A DNA stretch of 64,000 nt, taken from NCBI GenBank assembly GCA_016719295.1, contig JADKAF010000001.1, positions 1,116,001-1,180,000 of the forward strand, read 5' to 3'. Both the position numbers and the translations under genes were made by a program. Below the pieces are notes generated by a model. That model did no database searches. It had not been told where the DNA came from and was given only the letters and a program-made list of their open reading frames with translations. Source of the DNA: Planctomycetota bacterium (GTDB lineage: Bacteria; Planctomycetota; UBA1135; JADKAF01). This document shows positions 45,166 to 53,663 of this stretch, in pieces (positions within the stretch are counted from its first letter, which is position 1; each line of letters starts with the position of its first letter).

Positions 45166-46958
45166 GCCCTGCCGACCAGCCTCTCGATCCCCGCGAGCAA
45201 GGCGAGCTCGAGCGCTTGGAAGCGCTGGCCGCGGACGGCCCGATCGAGGAAGCGCTGCGCGCGCGCCTCGATGCGCTGCGCGCCCGCCTCGAAGGCCCGT
45301 CGCGCTCCGAGCGCCTGCACCGCGACATCGCCGCCGCGTATCGCGAGCTCCTGCGCGACGAAGCGGGCGCCGCAGCGCCGGCGGACGACGCGAGCTTCTT
45401 GCACGCGCTGCAGGCGCGCTTGGTGGCACCGAGCGCGATCCGCGCCGCGAAAGCGACGCCGCATACGGCGGCGAGCGCGACGCGCGAGCCGGCTCCTGCG
45501 CCGCGCCGCGCTGCCCGAGCGCTCGTCGCCGCGGTGCTGCTCGGCGCGAGCGGCGTCGGGCTCTGGTGGTGGCTCGGCGAGACGAGCACGCCGGAGAGCG
45601 CCTCCACCTCGGTGCCGCGAGGCGAGATGGCGCAGGTCCAACCGACCGTGCCGACGCAGACGCCGCAGGAGCTCGCGCCGCGCGATCCTCGCGCCGGCGA
45701 GCAGAGCCTCTCGCCCGAGCGCCTCGAGTCCGCGCGCGAAGCCGTGCGCATCGCGCTCGCCGATGTTCCGCCGGCCACCGAGCGCGAGGCCTTTCTCGCG
45801 GCTCTCGACGCGCGCTTCTCCGCGCTGCGCTCGGAAGGCTGGCCGCTCGAGGTGCTCGTCGCTCGCCGCGTCGAGCGCGCTCTCAACGTGCCGGCGCTCG
45901 GCGCGGCGGAGCAGCGCGAGATCGAAGGCGCGCTGCGCTGGCTCGCGCTGCGTCATCCGGAATCGGCGCTGCCGTTGCTCGAGCGCGCGGCGCGCGATCC
46001 GCGCGTGCAAGGGGCCGCGCTGGCGGCGCTCGCCGAGGCGGGCACACCGCGCGCGCTCGAGCGCTTGGCCCAGCGCGCGCAGCGCGAGCCGGGCGAGGCC
46101 TCCGCCGCCGCGCAAGCGCTCGCGAGCGCGGGGCTCTCCGGCGTGCAGCGCTTGCTCGATCTCTGGCGCGGCGAGGAGGCGACGCCGCAGGGCATTCGCG
46201 TGGCGCTCTACGCCGACGCCGCGACCCTCGATCGCGCGCTCGCCGAGCGCGTGCAGCGCGATCAGGCGCTCGATCGCGAGCTCGTCGCTCGTCGCGGCGG
46301 AGAGCTCACGCGCGCGGCGCTGATCGAGCGCATCGCGACGCGCGGCTGCGGCCCGCACGAGCTCGAGCTCGCGGTCGGGCTCGGCGGCGACGCGCTGCTC
46401 GAAGCGCTGCTGGACCAGGCTTCGCTCGAGCACGGCGCACGTCGCCAGGCCCTCGTCGATGCCGTGCGCCGGCGCCTGCGCTTCCCCGCCGGACCGCAGG
46501 AAGCACGCGCGGTCGCGCTGCGCTTCGCGCCCGAAGATGACCCGCGCGCCACGATCTTGCTCGAGGCCCTCTCCAAGCTCGAGCCGAGCGCGACCGCTCC
46601 CGTCGCGCTCGCGCTCCTCGACCTCGCCTCGCTCGGCGGGGTCTACCGCGATCATCTCCTGCTCGCGCTCGCGGTGCTGCCCCCCTCCGTCGCCCCGCAG
46701 CTCGCTTCCGAGCTCGCGCGCCTGTCTTCCGCGGCGAGCCACGAGCATCTCGCGGCCTGGGCGGCCGCCCTCGCCGGCCAGGTCGATCTCGATCGCGCCC
46801 TGAGCTTCCTCGCCGCTCACTCCGCACGCGGCCGCCTCGACGCCTCGCTGCGCGAGCGTCTGGAGAGAGCGCTGCATGCCGTGCTGCGCGCCGAGCCGGG
46901 CCTGGGTGCTCTGAGCGCCCTCGGCCGCGTCCGTCAGCTCATCCAAGCGTCGCTCTGA
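45162..46958 (+). CDS. Single-pass membrane protein with HEAT-like repeats, candidate anti-sigma factor
   Basis: This 598-residue protein is coupled to the ECF sigma gene by an ATGA overlap. The first 115 residues are acidic and helical (cytoplasmic), followed by one membrane helix at about 119-139 ('ALVAAVLLGASGVGLWWWLG'). The rest is a long array of HEAT/armadillo-like alpha repeats ('AALAALAEAGTPRALERLAQ') outside the membrane. It has no zinc-binding H-x3-C-x2-C anti-sigma motif. Gene order and topology suggest it anchors or inhibits the sigma factor and senses an extracytoplasmic signal through the repeats. That role is inferred, not shown. Confidence 0.72.
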   Translation: MSPADQPLDPREQGELERLEALAADGPIEEALRARLDALRARLEGPSRSERLHRDIAAAYRELLRDEAGAAAPADDASFLHALQARLVAPSAIRAAKATPHTAASATREPAPAPRRAARALVAAVLLGASGVGLWWWLGETSTPESASTSVPRGEMAQVQPTVPTQTPQELAPRDPRAGEQSLSPERLESAREAVRIALADVPPATEREAFLAALDARFSALRSEGWPLEVLVARRVERALNVPALGAAEQREIEGALRWLALRHPESALPLLERAARDPRVQGAALAALAEAGTPRALERLAQRAQREPGEASAAAQALASAGLSGVQRLLDLWRGEEATPQGIRVALYADAATLDRALAERVQRDQALDRELVARRGGELTRAALIERIATRGCGPHELELAVGLGGDALLEALLDQASLEHGARRQALVDAVRRRLRFPAGPQEARAVALRFAPEDDPRATILLEALSKLEPSATAPVALALLDLASLGGVYRDHLLLALAVLPPSVAPQLASELARLSSAASHEHLAAWAAALAGQVDLDRALSFLAAHSARGRLDASLRERLERALHAVLRAEPGLGALSALGRVRQLIQASL

Positions 46959-47035
46959 TCGGCGCGCAGCTCCGCTTCGTCCTCCCCGTTCCTCACCGTT
47001 CGCACCCTTCTCCCGCTCCCTCCACGGAGTTCGCC

Positions 47036-48781
47036 ATGCTCGTCACATCGTCCTTCGTCATCGCCCTTCTCGCCGTCGCGCCGCAGGCGCCGGCACCGGT
47101 CTCGGAAAGCGAGCTCGAGACCAAGAGCTACGTGCTGCCGCTGCCGGCGCGGCACCGCGTGTTCTCGAGCCTCGAGCTCCTGCCGTTCTCGCAGCAACGC
47201 GGCTCGTCCGACGAGCAGCTCGACTTCCTCGTCGATTCCGGACAGATGATCGACCTCCTCCGGAACGTCGTGGCGCCCGAGCGCTGGGAGGAGCCGGGCT
47301 ACGCGCTGCACGTCGATGACTCCAAGCGCCTCGTCGCCACGGCCTCCAGCGAGGTGCACGTGGATCTCGCGCGAGCGCTGAGCTTCCTCGATGCGCACCT
47401 CGGACGTACGCAGGACGTCGCGGTCGAGGTCTATCCCATCGCGGCAGGCAGCGCGATCCCGAGCGAAGTAGGTGGCGTCGTGAGCGCCGCCGCTTCGCAG
47501 CGCTTCGTCGAGGAGCTGCGCGCAAGCAAGGCCCTCGGCGCGCCGCGCACGTGGACCGTGCGCGCGGCACCTCTGGGCTACGGCGGCGGCGGCGGTCGCA
47601 TCGAGCATCGCTTGGTCGTCGACCTCGACGTCGAGATCGCGCAGGCCGCGGCCATCGCCGATCCCGTCGTGGAAGAGCTGCGCTTGGGGACCGAGACCAC
47701 CCTGCGCGCGACCCCGATCCAGGGCGGCGTGTGCTTGCACCTGCTCTACCAGCACAGCGAGCTCCTCGCGCCGATCGCCGGGAAGCAGACCGGCATCTAT
47801 CGCGAGCTCTCGAACAGCGAGACCGGCAGCTTCGAGCGCGGCGTGATGAACTTCGAGCTCCAACATCCGCGCGTCGGATTCGCCTCGACCTCCACGCAGG
47901 TGTGCGTTCCGCAGGGCAGCGAGCTGCTCCTCGTCCACCGCGCGAAGAGCCCGTGGGGCGAAAGCGGCCGCCTGCTGCGCGTGCGCCCCTTGACGCGCCC
48001 GGAGGCGCCGCGGGTCCTCGCCCTCGGCCAGCGCGCGCTCGCGCTGCGCGATCTCTCGGCGCTGCTGCCGCCGACCCTCGAGTTCGGGCTCTCGGAGAGC
48101 CTCCTGGGAGCGCGCTCGCGGCGCGGCGAAGAAGGCGCCGGCGTCCCGGTCTTCGGACAGCCCAGCGTGGACGCGCTCATCGAGGGTGTGCGCAACGGGC
48201 TGCCCGGAGACATCTGGGACAACGAGCTCGATCTGCAGTCGATCGGCGGCATGCTCGTGCTCGTCGGCCGCACGCAGGACTTGGCCCTCGCCGACGCGGC
48301 CATCGAGAAGCGGGTCGCCGATCTGCAGACCACCGAGAACCTGATCCTGCTCGTGCAGGATCGCAGCGGTCAGGAGACCTTCGCTCAGCTCGCCTTCTCG
48401 GCCTGCTCCGGATCGCGCGCGTTCTTCTCGCTGGGCGCCGACACCTTGGCGATCACGGACTACAACGTCGAGGTCGCGCAGAGCTCCTCGATCACCGACC
48501 CCCAAGTCTCGGGCGTCGCACACGCTCTGATCGGCACGATGGACCTCGTGCGCCAGGGCGAAGTGCTCTGGATCCAGCTCGACGCGTTGCTGCAGCAGCT
48601 CGCCGGCGACTTCGAGCAGACGCCCGCGAACGCCTGGCTCGACACTCCGATCGAGCGCTTCTCCGCCGCGCGCGCCCGCGTGCAGGAGAACCTGCGTCTC
48701 GCCGTCGGCGAGAGCGTCCGCATCGGCGACCTCGACCCCGATGGCAAGTCGGGCCTCCTGCTCACGATCGCGCGGCGCTGA
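47036..48781 (+). CDS. Exported secretin-like repeat protein
   Basis: This 581-residue protein has a signal peptide and resembles the N-domains of secretins. 'LPFSQQRGSSDEQLDFLVDS' and 'DLLRNVVAPERWEEPGYALHV' lead to 'LVATASSEVHVDLARALSFLDAHL'. An internal duplication is visible: 'DVEIAQAAAIADPVVEEL' near residue 200 and 'NVEVAQSSSITDPQVSGV' near residue 485. No pore-forming secretin domain is obvious. It follows the ECF/anti-sigma pair by 77 bp with a GGAG site upstream, and a strong terminator hairpin follows the stop. It may belong to an outer-membrane complex controlled by that sigma factor, but this is guesswork from position. Confidence 0.7.
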   Translation: MLVTSSFVIALLAVAPQAPAPVSESELETKSYVLPLPARHRVFSSLELLPFSQQRGSSDEQLDFLVDSGQMIDLLRNVVAPERWEEPGYALHVDDSKRLVATASSEVHVDLARALSFLDAHLGRTQDVAVEVYPIAAGSAIPSEVGGVVSAAASQRFVEELRASKALGAPRTWTVRAAPLGYGGGGGRIEHRLVVDLDVEIAQAAAIADPVVEELRLGTETTLRATPIQGGVCLHLLYQHSELLAPIAGKQTGIYRELSNSETGSFERGVMNFELQHPRVGFASTSTQVCVPQGSELLLVHRAKSPWGESGRLLRVRPLTRPEAPRVLALGQRALALRDLSALLPPTLEFGLSESLLGARSRRGEEGAGVPVFGQPSVDALIEGVRNGLPGDIWDNELDLQSIGGMLVLVGRTQDLALADAAIEKRVADLQTTENLILLVQDRSGQETFAQLAFSACSGSRAFFSLGADTLAITDYNVEVAQSSSITDPQVSGVAHALIGTMDLVRQGEVLWIQLDALLQQLAGDFEQTPANAWLDTPIERFSAARARVQENLRLAVGESVRIGDLDPDGKSGLLLTIARR

Positions 48782-48795
48782 GCCTCTCCGCCGGC

Positions 48796-48836
48796 GCAGC
48801 GGGGCCGCGCGCGCGAGAGCGCCGCGGCCCCGCTGC
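48796..48836 (+). terminator. Intrinsic terminator, 14-bp stem
   Basis: GCAGCGGGGCCGCG (48796-48809) pairs perfectly with CGCGGCCCCGCTGC (48823-48836) around a 13-nt loop, followed by ATTT. It starts 15 bp after the stop of the secretin-like gene. Confidence 0.75.
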
Positions 48837-48923
48837 ATTTGCAGCCTGCTGCCGCTGCGCCTTTGAAGCCGACTCCGCCGTGGGATTAGCATGCGGCTCC
48901 CCCACCGCCGGAGCCCGCCTCGC

Positions 48924-49499
48924 ATGTCCCCGAGCACGCCCGCCCCCGAGATCCAGCGCCTCGCTTCCAAGGAGAACCTCGTCTGGATCGACCTCGAGAT
49001 GACGGGCCTCGACGTCGAGCGCGAGGTGATCCTGCAGGCGGCGCTCATCGTCACCGACAAGGAGCTGCGTCCGCTCGAGCGCTGGGTCGGCGACCTATGG
49101 CAGCCCGAGGCCGCCCTGGAGCACATGACGCCCTTCGTGCGCGACATGCACGAGAAGAACGGGCTGCTCGAGCGCTGCCGGCGCTCGCGTCTCGACCTGC
49201 GCCAGGCCGAGCAGGAGCTGCTGAAGCGCGTCGCGGGCTGGTGCAGCTACCCAGCACTCCTCGCCGGCAGCTCGGTCGGCCACGACAAGCGCTTCCTCGA
49301 GCGCTACATGCCCGGGCTCGCGAGCTATCTCTCGTATCGCGTGCTCGACGTCACGACGCTGAAGCTGCTCGCGCGCGCGTGGTACGGCGAGGGCGCGGTG
49401 TTCCAGAAGCCGAAGGAGCGCGAGCACGACGCCCTCTTCGACATCACGAATTCGATCGCCGAGCTCGCGCACTACCGCGCGACGCTGTTCCGGAGCTGA
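48924..49499 (+). CDS. orn: Oligoribonuclease
   Basis: This 191-residue DEDDh exoribonuclease degrades RNA fragments of two to five nucleotides, including pGpG, to mononucleotides. Exo I is 'LVWIDLEMTGLDVEREVILQ', the canonical Orn sequence; 'AGSSVGHDKRFLERYMPGL' carries exo II, and 'REHDALFDITNSIAEL' exo III. The ATG at 48924 begins just before the conserved N-terminus; an ATG 33 bp upstream is also in frame. The last 56 bp overlap the end of the convergent mutM gene. Confidence 0.93.
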   Translation: MSPSTPAPEIQRLASKENLVWIDLEMTGLDVEREVILQAALIVTDKELRPLERWVGDLWQPEAALEHMTPFVRDMHEKNGLLERCRRSRLDLRQAEQELLKRVAGWCSYPALLAGSSVGHDKRFLERYMPGLASYLSYRVLDVTTLKLLARAWYGEGAVFQKPKEREHDALFDITNSIAELAHYRATLFRS

Positions 49500-50343
49500 G
49501 GGCGCTCCTCGCGCGACGCGCGCGCGGCGGCTTCTGGCACCGCGGGCAGAAGTGCGTCCCGCGCTGCCCGACCTCGAGGCGCACGATCGCCGCACCGCAA
49601 GCGACGCACGGCTCGCCGGCGCGGTCGTAGACCCGGAACGAGTCCTGGAAGGAGCCCGGCTCGCCCGCGGGAGTGCGATAGAAGACGTCGAAGGAGGAGC
49701 CTTCGCGCTCGATCGCCTCGGAGAGCACCTCGACGATCGCGCGATGCAGCGCCTCCGCCTCGGCGGCGGCGACCGAGTCCGAGCTCCGCAGCGGATGCAG
49801 CCTCGCGCGGTGCAGCGCTTCGTCGACGTAGATGTTGCCGAGGCCGGCGAGGAAGCTCTGATCGAGCAGCAGCGGCTTCAGACGCGCGCGTCGCGCGCGC
49901 AGCGCCGCATGCAGCCATGCGGCATCGAAGGCCGAACCCAGCGGCTCGGGCCCGAGCTGCGCGAGCTCGCGCTCGGGCGAGGCGGTCCAGATCCAGCGGC
50001 CGAACTTCCGCGGGTCGTCGAAGTCGAGGCGCCGCGCGCGATCGAGGAGCAGCGCCGCGCGACGCCACGCCCCCACGGGCTCGCGCTCCGCACGCACGCT
50101 GAGGCGCCCCGTCATGCGCAGGTGCACGAGCAGCGTGCGATCGGCGCCGAAGCGCAGCAGCAGATACTTCGCACGACGGTCGATCGCCGTGCAGCGCCGG
50201 CCCGAGATCTCGTGCGCGCAGCGCCCGGGCGAATCCTCGACGAGCGTGCGGGACCAAGCGAGCTCCAGCGCGCGAACACGCGAGCCCACCAACGCGGGTC
50301 GGAGCTGTCGGGCTACGGTCTCGACCTCCGGGAGCTCGGGCAT
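49444..50343 (-). CDS. mutM: Formamidopyrimidine-DNA glycosylase
   Basis: This 299-residue base-excision enzyme removes 8-oxoguanine and FapyG. The N-terminal catalytic proline-glutamate is in 'MPELPEVETVARQL', the conserved lysine in 'DRRAKYLLLRFG', the helix-two-turn-helix motif in 'FLAGLGNIYVDEALHRA', and the zinc finger in 'CVACGAA...GTHFCPRCQK'. About 30 extra residues follow the zinc finger, an Arg/Ser-rich tail produced by overlapping the orn gene end. It starts 19 bp after the second PDZ-containing VPS10 gene and is likely the last gene of that transcript. Confidence 0.95.
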   Translation of the reverse strand: MPELPEVETVARQLRPALVGSRVRALELAWSRTLVEDSPGRCAHEISGRRCTAIDRRAKYLLLRFGADRTLLVHLRMTGRLSVRAEREPVGAWRRAALLLDRARRLDFDDPRKFGRWIWTASPERELAQLGPEPLGSAFDAAWLHAALRARRARLKPLLLDQSFLAGLGNIYVDEALHRARLHPLRSSDSVAAAEAEALHRAIVEVLSEAIEREGSSFDVFYRTPAGEPGSFQDSFRVYDRAGEPCVACGAAIVRLEVGQRGTHFCPRCQKPPRARRARSALSSGTASRGSARARRSNS

Positions 50344-50362
50344 CGCGGCGCCGCGCGCGCTC

Positions 50363-53300
50363 TCAGCGGCGCTCGCGCGCGCCGAGCAGCCTATCCTCGC
50401 GCGGCGCGCGCTCGCCGTCGGACTCGCCGTCGCCTTCTCCGTCGAGCTCGCCGTGCTCGCCCTCTTCGAGGAAGAGCTCTTCCTCGTCGAAAGCGCCGGC
50501 GCCCGCGGGCGCGTTCGGATCGGCGATGATCTTCGCGTCGACCTTCGACTCGACCCCGTCGACGACGAGCACGACGCGATAGCTGCCGGGTCCGCGCATC
50601 GCGCCGCCACCGGGACGCGCGCCGCCGCCGCGTCCTCCGCCAGCGCCGCCACGCGGGTTCATGGTCGCGCGATGGAGCCCCGGCTCGCGCGAAGCGCGCA
50701 GGGTCTGCACCGTGCGGCCGGAGAGGTCGGTCAGCTTGAGCTCGACCTTCTTCGCCTTCTCGCGCAGCGCATACCAGATCGAGAGCCCGCTCGGAGGATT
50801 CGAGCCGTAGAAGCGCTCGTTGCCGTAGCTGCGGCGGCCGAAGGGATTGCGCCCCCACAGCACGCCGACGTCGGGCGTCAGCAGCACGGCCTGGTTCGAC
50901 TCGAGGCGCGCCTTCGTCAGCTCGCGCAGCGGCTGCAGGTCGAGGATCCAGAAGCTGCGCCCGTGCGTCGCCGCCACCGCTTCGCCATCGCGCGGGTGGA
51001 TCGCGAAATCGTGGATCGGCACGGTCGGGAGCTGGCCCGCGTTGATCTTGGTCCAGGTCGTGCCGCGGTCGAGCGAGGCGTATGCGCCGAACTCGGTGCC
51101 GACGAGCAGCAGGTCCGGATTGAACGGGTCCTCGCGCAAGCAGCGCGTGGTCTCGTTCTGCGGCAGCCCGCCGTGGATCGGCGTCCAGGTCTCGCCCGCG
51201 TCCTCGGTGACGTAGACGTAGGGCTTCTCCTCGTTCGAGCGGTGGCTGTCGAAGACGACCCACGCGCGCTTCGCCTCGTGGTGCGAGCACTCGATGTTGT
51301 CGACGTGGCGCAGGCCCGGCAGACCGAAGCGCTCGGTGACATCGATCCAGTTGGCGCCCCCATCGCGCGTGAGATGCACCTTGCCGTCGTCGGTGCCGAC
51401 GATGAGGAAGTCGGCGTTCCTCGGCGACTCGGCGAGCGCGGTGGCCGAGCCCTTCTCGTCGGCGGTGATGCGCGGCGAGATGCGGCGCAGGTCGCGCCCG
51501 CGATCGAGCGAGCGGAACACATAGCTGCCCGCGCAGTAGTAGATGCGCGAGTTGTGCGCCGAGAGCAGGAAGGGCGTCTTCCAGTTGAAGACGTTGCCGC
51601 GCGCGTCGCGCGGGGCCCGGATCCCCGAGCTCTGGCCGGTGCGCAGGTTCACCGTCGCCATGCCGCCGTTCTGGCTCTCGTAGTAGATCTGGTCCGGATC
51701 CTCCCGGTCGACCGCGCAGACGAAGCCGTCGCCGCTGCCGTAGACGAAGAAGTCGTGGTTCTCGGGACCTTGGCTCGCGCCGTGGCGCTGGCTCGGTCCG
51801 CCCCACGAGCCGTTGTCCTGGAGCCCGCCGAAGACGCGGTACGGTCGGTTCATGTCGACGGCGACGTCGTAGAACTGGCCGATCGGCAGGTTGCCGCGGA
51901 AGTGCCAGGTCTTGCTGGCATCCCAGCTCTCGTAAAGCCCGCCGTCGCAGCCGAGCAGCACGTGCTGCGAGTTGGCGGGATCGATCCACATCGCGTGGTG
52001 ATCCGCGTGCACCGAGGTGCCGGCATCGGCCGTGAAGCGCTTGCCGCCGTCGGTCGACTTGTGCAGCGAGACTCCGAGCACGTAGAGGTTCTTCGTGTCC
52101 TTCGGATCGACGCGCACCTCCGAGAAGTAGTAGGGCCGCGGATTGATCGAGTTCAGGCGCTTCCAGCTCAGGCCCGCGTCGTCGGAGCGATACACCCCGC
52201 CGGTCTCGTAGCCCTTCTCGCCCTGGCGGTCCTGCACGTTGGCCCGCTGCCCGCCCAAGCGCTCGGAGAAGGGGCGCGTGCGATCGGCAGTCAGGCCGCC
52301 GCCACCGCCTTGGGCTTCGGGTCGTTCGGCGACGATCGCTTCGACGCGCACCGTCTCCTCGCCGCGCTTCAGCTCGAGCTGGACCTTGTCACCGCCGCGC
52401 GTCGTGCGCAGCGCTTGGAAGAGCGAGCGGAAGTCCTCGATCGCGGTCTCGCCGACCTTGGTGAGGACGTCGCCATCCTTCACGCCGGCCTTCGCCGCGG
52501 GACCGTCGGCGGTGAGCTCCGTGATGCGCAGGCCGCCGTCGTCGGCGCTCTCGCCGCGGAGGCCGAGGTCCCCGGGATTGCCGGGGCGCTCTTCGCCTTC
52601 TTCCGCGCTCTCGGTGCCGCCGAAGTTCTTGCCGTACTCCGCGCTTTCGATGATCGCGAACGCCACGTTGGACTCGGAGCGCGACCAGTCGAAGCCGACG
52701 CGACCGGTCTGGCAGCTCGGCAAGCCTTCGCCCAGACGCTGCCAGGAGCGCCCGCCGTCAGCCGAGCGGAAGATCCCGCTGCCGGGGCCGAAGCGCTTGC
52801 TGGGATCGTTCGAGCAGTAGATGTCGCGCTCGCGCTCGTAGAGCGCCGCGAGCAGGACGTTGGGATCCGCCGGCGAGAGGATGACGTCGATGCAGCCGGT
52901 GCGCTCGTCGGCGTAGAGGATCTTCTCCCAGCTCTTGCCGCCGTCGCTGGTCTTGAAGAGGCCGCGCTGTTCGTTGGGACCCCACATTCGCCCCATCGCG
53001 GCGACGTAGACGACGGCAGGATCGCGGGGATCGATGCGCACCGCGCCGATCTGGAAGCTCTGCTCGAGCCCCATCTTCTTCCAGGTCTTGCCGCCGTCCT
53101 CGGACTTGTAGACGCCGTCGCCCCACGAGACCGAGTTGCGCACGTTGCTCTCGCCCGTGCCGACCCACACGATGCGCGGATCGGAGGGCGCCACCGCGAT
53201 CGCGCCCACCGAGCCCGTGCCCTCGTGCTGGAACTGCGCCTCGAAGGTGACGCCGGCGTTCTCGGTCTTCCACACGCCGCCCGTCGCCGTCGCGACCCAG

Positions 53301-53599
53301 TAGATCCACGGCTGCGACTCGACGACCGCGAGCTCCGTGATGCGCCCGCCCATCGAGCAGGGCCCGATCTCGCGCCACTTGAGGACCTCGGCCCAGCTCG
53401 GCGGAAGCGCCGAGCCTTCGCCGAACTTCGTCGGCACGCCGTCCTTCTCGCGCTCGCGCTCTTCGCGCGCTTCCTCGCGCGGTCGCGGAGCGGTCTCTTG
53501 GCTCTCGCTCTCCGCGCCGCTCTGCTGCGCACGGAGCGGCGGAGCGAAGAGCGCGAAGCAGGCGAGCGCGGTGGCGAACGAAGCGAGCGAGCGGAGCAT
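50363..53599 (-). CDS. Exported VPS10/sortilin-type beta-propeller with inserted PDZ domain
   Basis: This 1078-residue protein has a signal peptide ('ACFALFAPPLRAQ'), a charged linker, then a sortilin-like propeller with Asp-box repeats ('YKSEDGGKTWKK', 'FKTSDGGKSWEK', 'FRSADGGRSWQR', 'YVTEDAGETWTP'). Inserted at about residues 345-426 is a PDZ domain: 'GLRITELTADGPAAKAGVKDG' (with its G-P-A-x-x-A-G-V-K-x-G-D core) to 'DKVQLELKRGEETVRVE'. A beta-sandwich and a Gly-rich then acidic tail (from about 985) close the protein. No peptidase or glycosidase catalytic residues are evident. An AAGGA site precedes ATG 53599. It is 64 bp downstream of the related gene and 19 bp upstream of mutM. Confidence 0.87.
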   Translation of the reverse strand: MLRSLASFATALACFALFAPPLRAQQSGAESESQETAPRPREEAREEREREKDGVPTKFGEGSALPPSWAEVLKWREIGPCSMGGRITELAVVESQPWIYWVATATGGVWKTENAGVTFEAQFQHEGTGSVGAIAVAPSDPRIVWVGTGESNVRNSVSWGDGVYKSEDGGKTWKKMGLEQSFQIGAVRIDPRDPAVVYVAAMGRMWGPNEQRGLFKTSDGGKSWEKILYADERTGCIDVILSPADPNVLLAALYERERDIYCSNDPSKRFGPGSGIFRSADGGRSWQRLGEGLPSCQTGRVGFDWSRSESNVAFAIIESAEYGKNFGGTESAEEGEERPGNPGDLGLRGESADDGGLRITELTADGPAAKAGVKDGDVLTKVGETAIEDFRSLFQALRTTRGGDKVQLELKRGEETVRVEAIVAERPEAQGGGGGLTADRTRPFSERLGGQRANVQDRQGEKGYETGGVYRSDDAGLSWKRLNSINPRPYYFSEVRVDPKDTKNLYVLGVSLHKSTDGGKRFTADAGTSVHADHHAMWIDPANSQHVLLGCDGGLYESWDASKTWHFRGNLPIGQFYDVAVDMNRPYRVFGGLQDNGSWGGPSQRHGASQGPENHDFFVYGSGDGFVCAVDREDPDQIYYESQNGGMATVNLRTGQSSGIRAPRDARGNVFNWKTPFLLSAHNSRIYYCAGSYVFRSLDRGRDLRRISPRITADEKGSATALAESPRNADFLIVGTDDGKVHLTRDGGANWIDVTERFGLPGLRHVDNIECSHHEAKRAWVVFDSHRSNEEKPYVYVTEDAGETWTPIHGGLPQNETTRCLREDPFNPDLLLVGTEFGAYASLDRGTTWTKINAGQLPTVPIHDFAIHPRDGEAVAATHGRSFWILDLQPLRELTKARLESNQAVLLTPDVGVLWGRNPFGRRSYGNERFYGSNPPSGLSIWYALREKAKKVELKLTDLSGRTVQTLRASREPGLHRATMNPRGGAGGGRGGGARPGGGAMRGPGSYRVVLVVDGVESKVDAKIIADPNAPAGAGAFDEEELFLEEGEHGELDGEGDGESDGERAPREDRLLGARERR

Positions 53600-53663
53600 G
53601 CGGGGTCCTTCTCGAGTCGGTTGCCGGCTTGGAGCGAGGCGATCTAGGACGAGCGCTTGGCGC

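Noticed and set aside
50114..53647. 1177-codon plus-strand open frame opposite a VPS10 gene
   Set aside because: Mirror frame of a real exported protein; low-complexity Arg/Ala/Val/Asp sequence without motifs.
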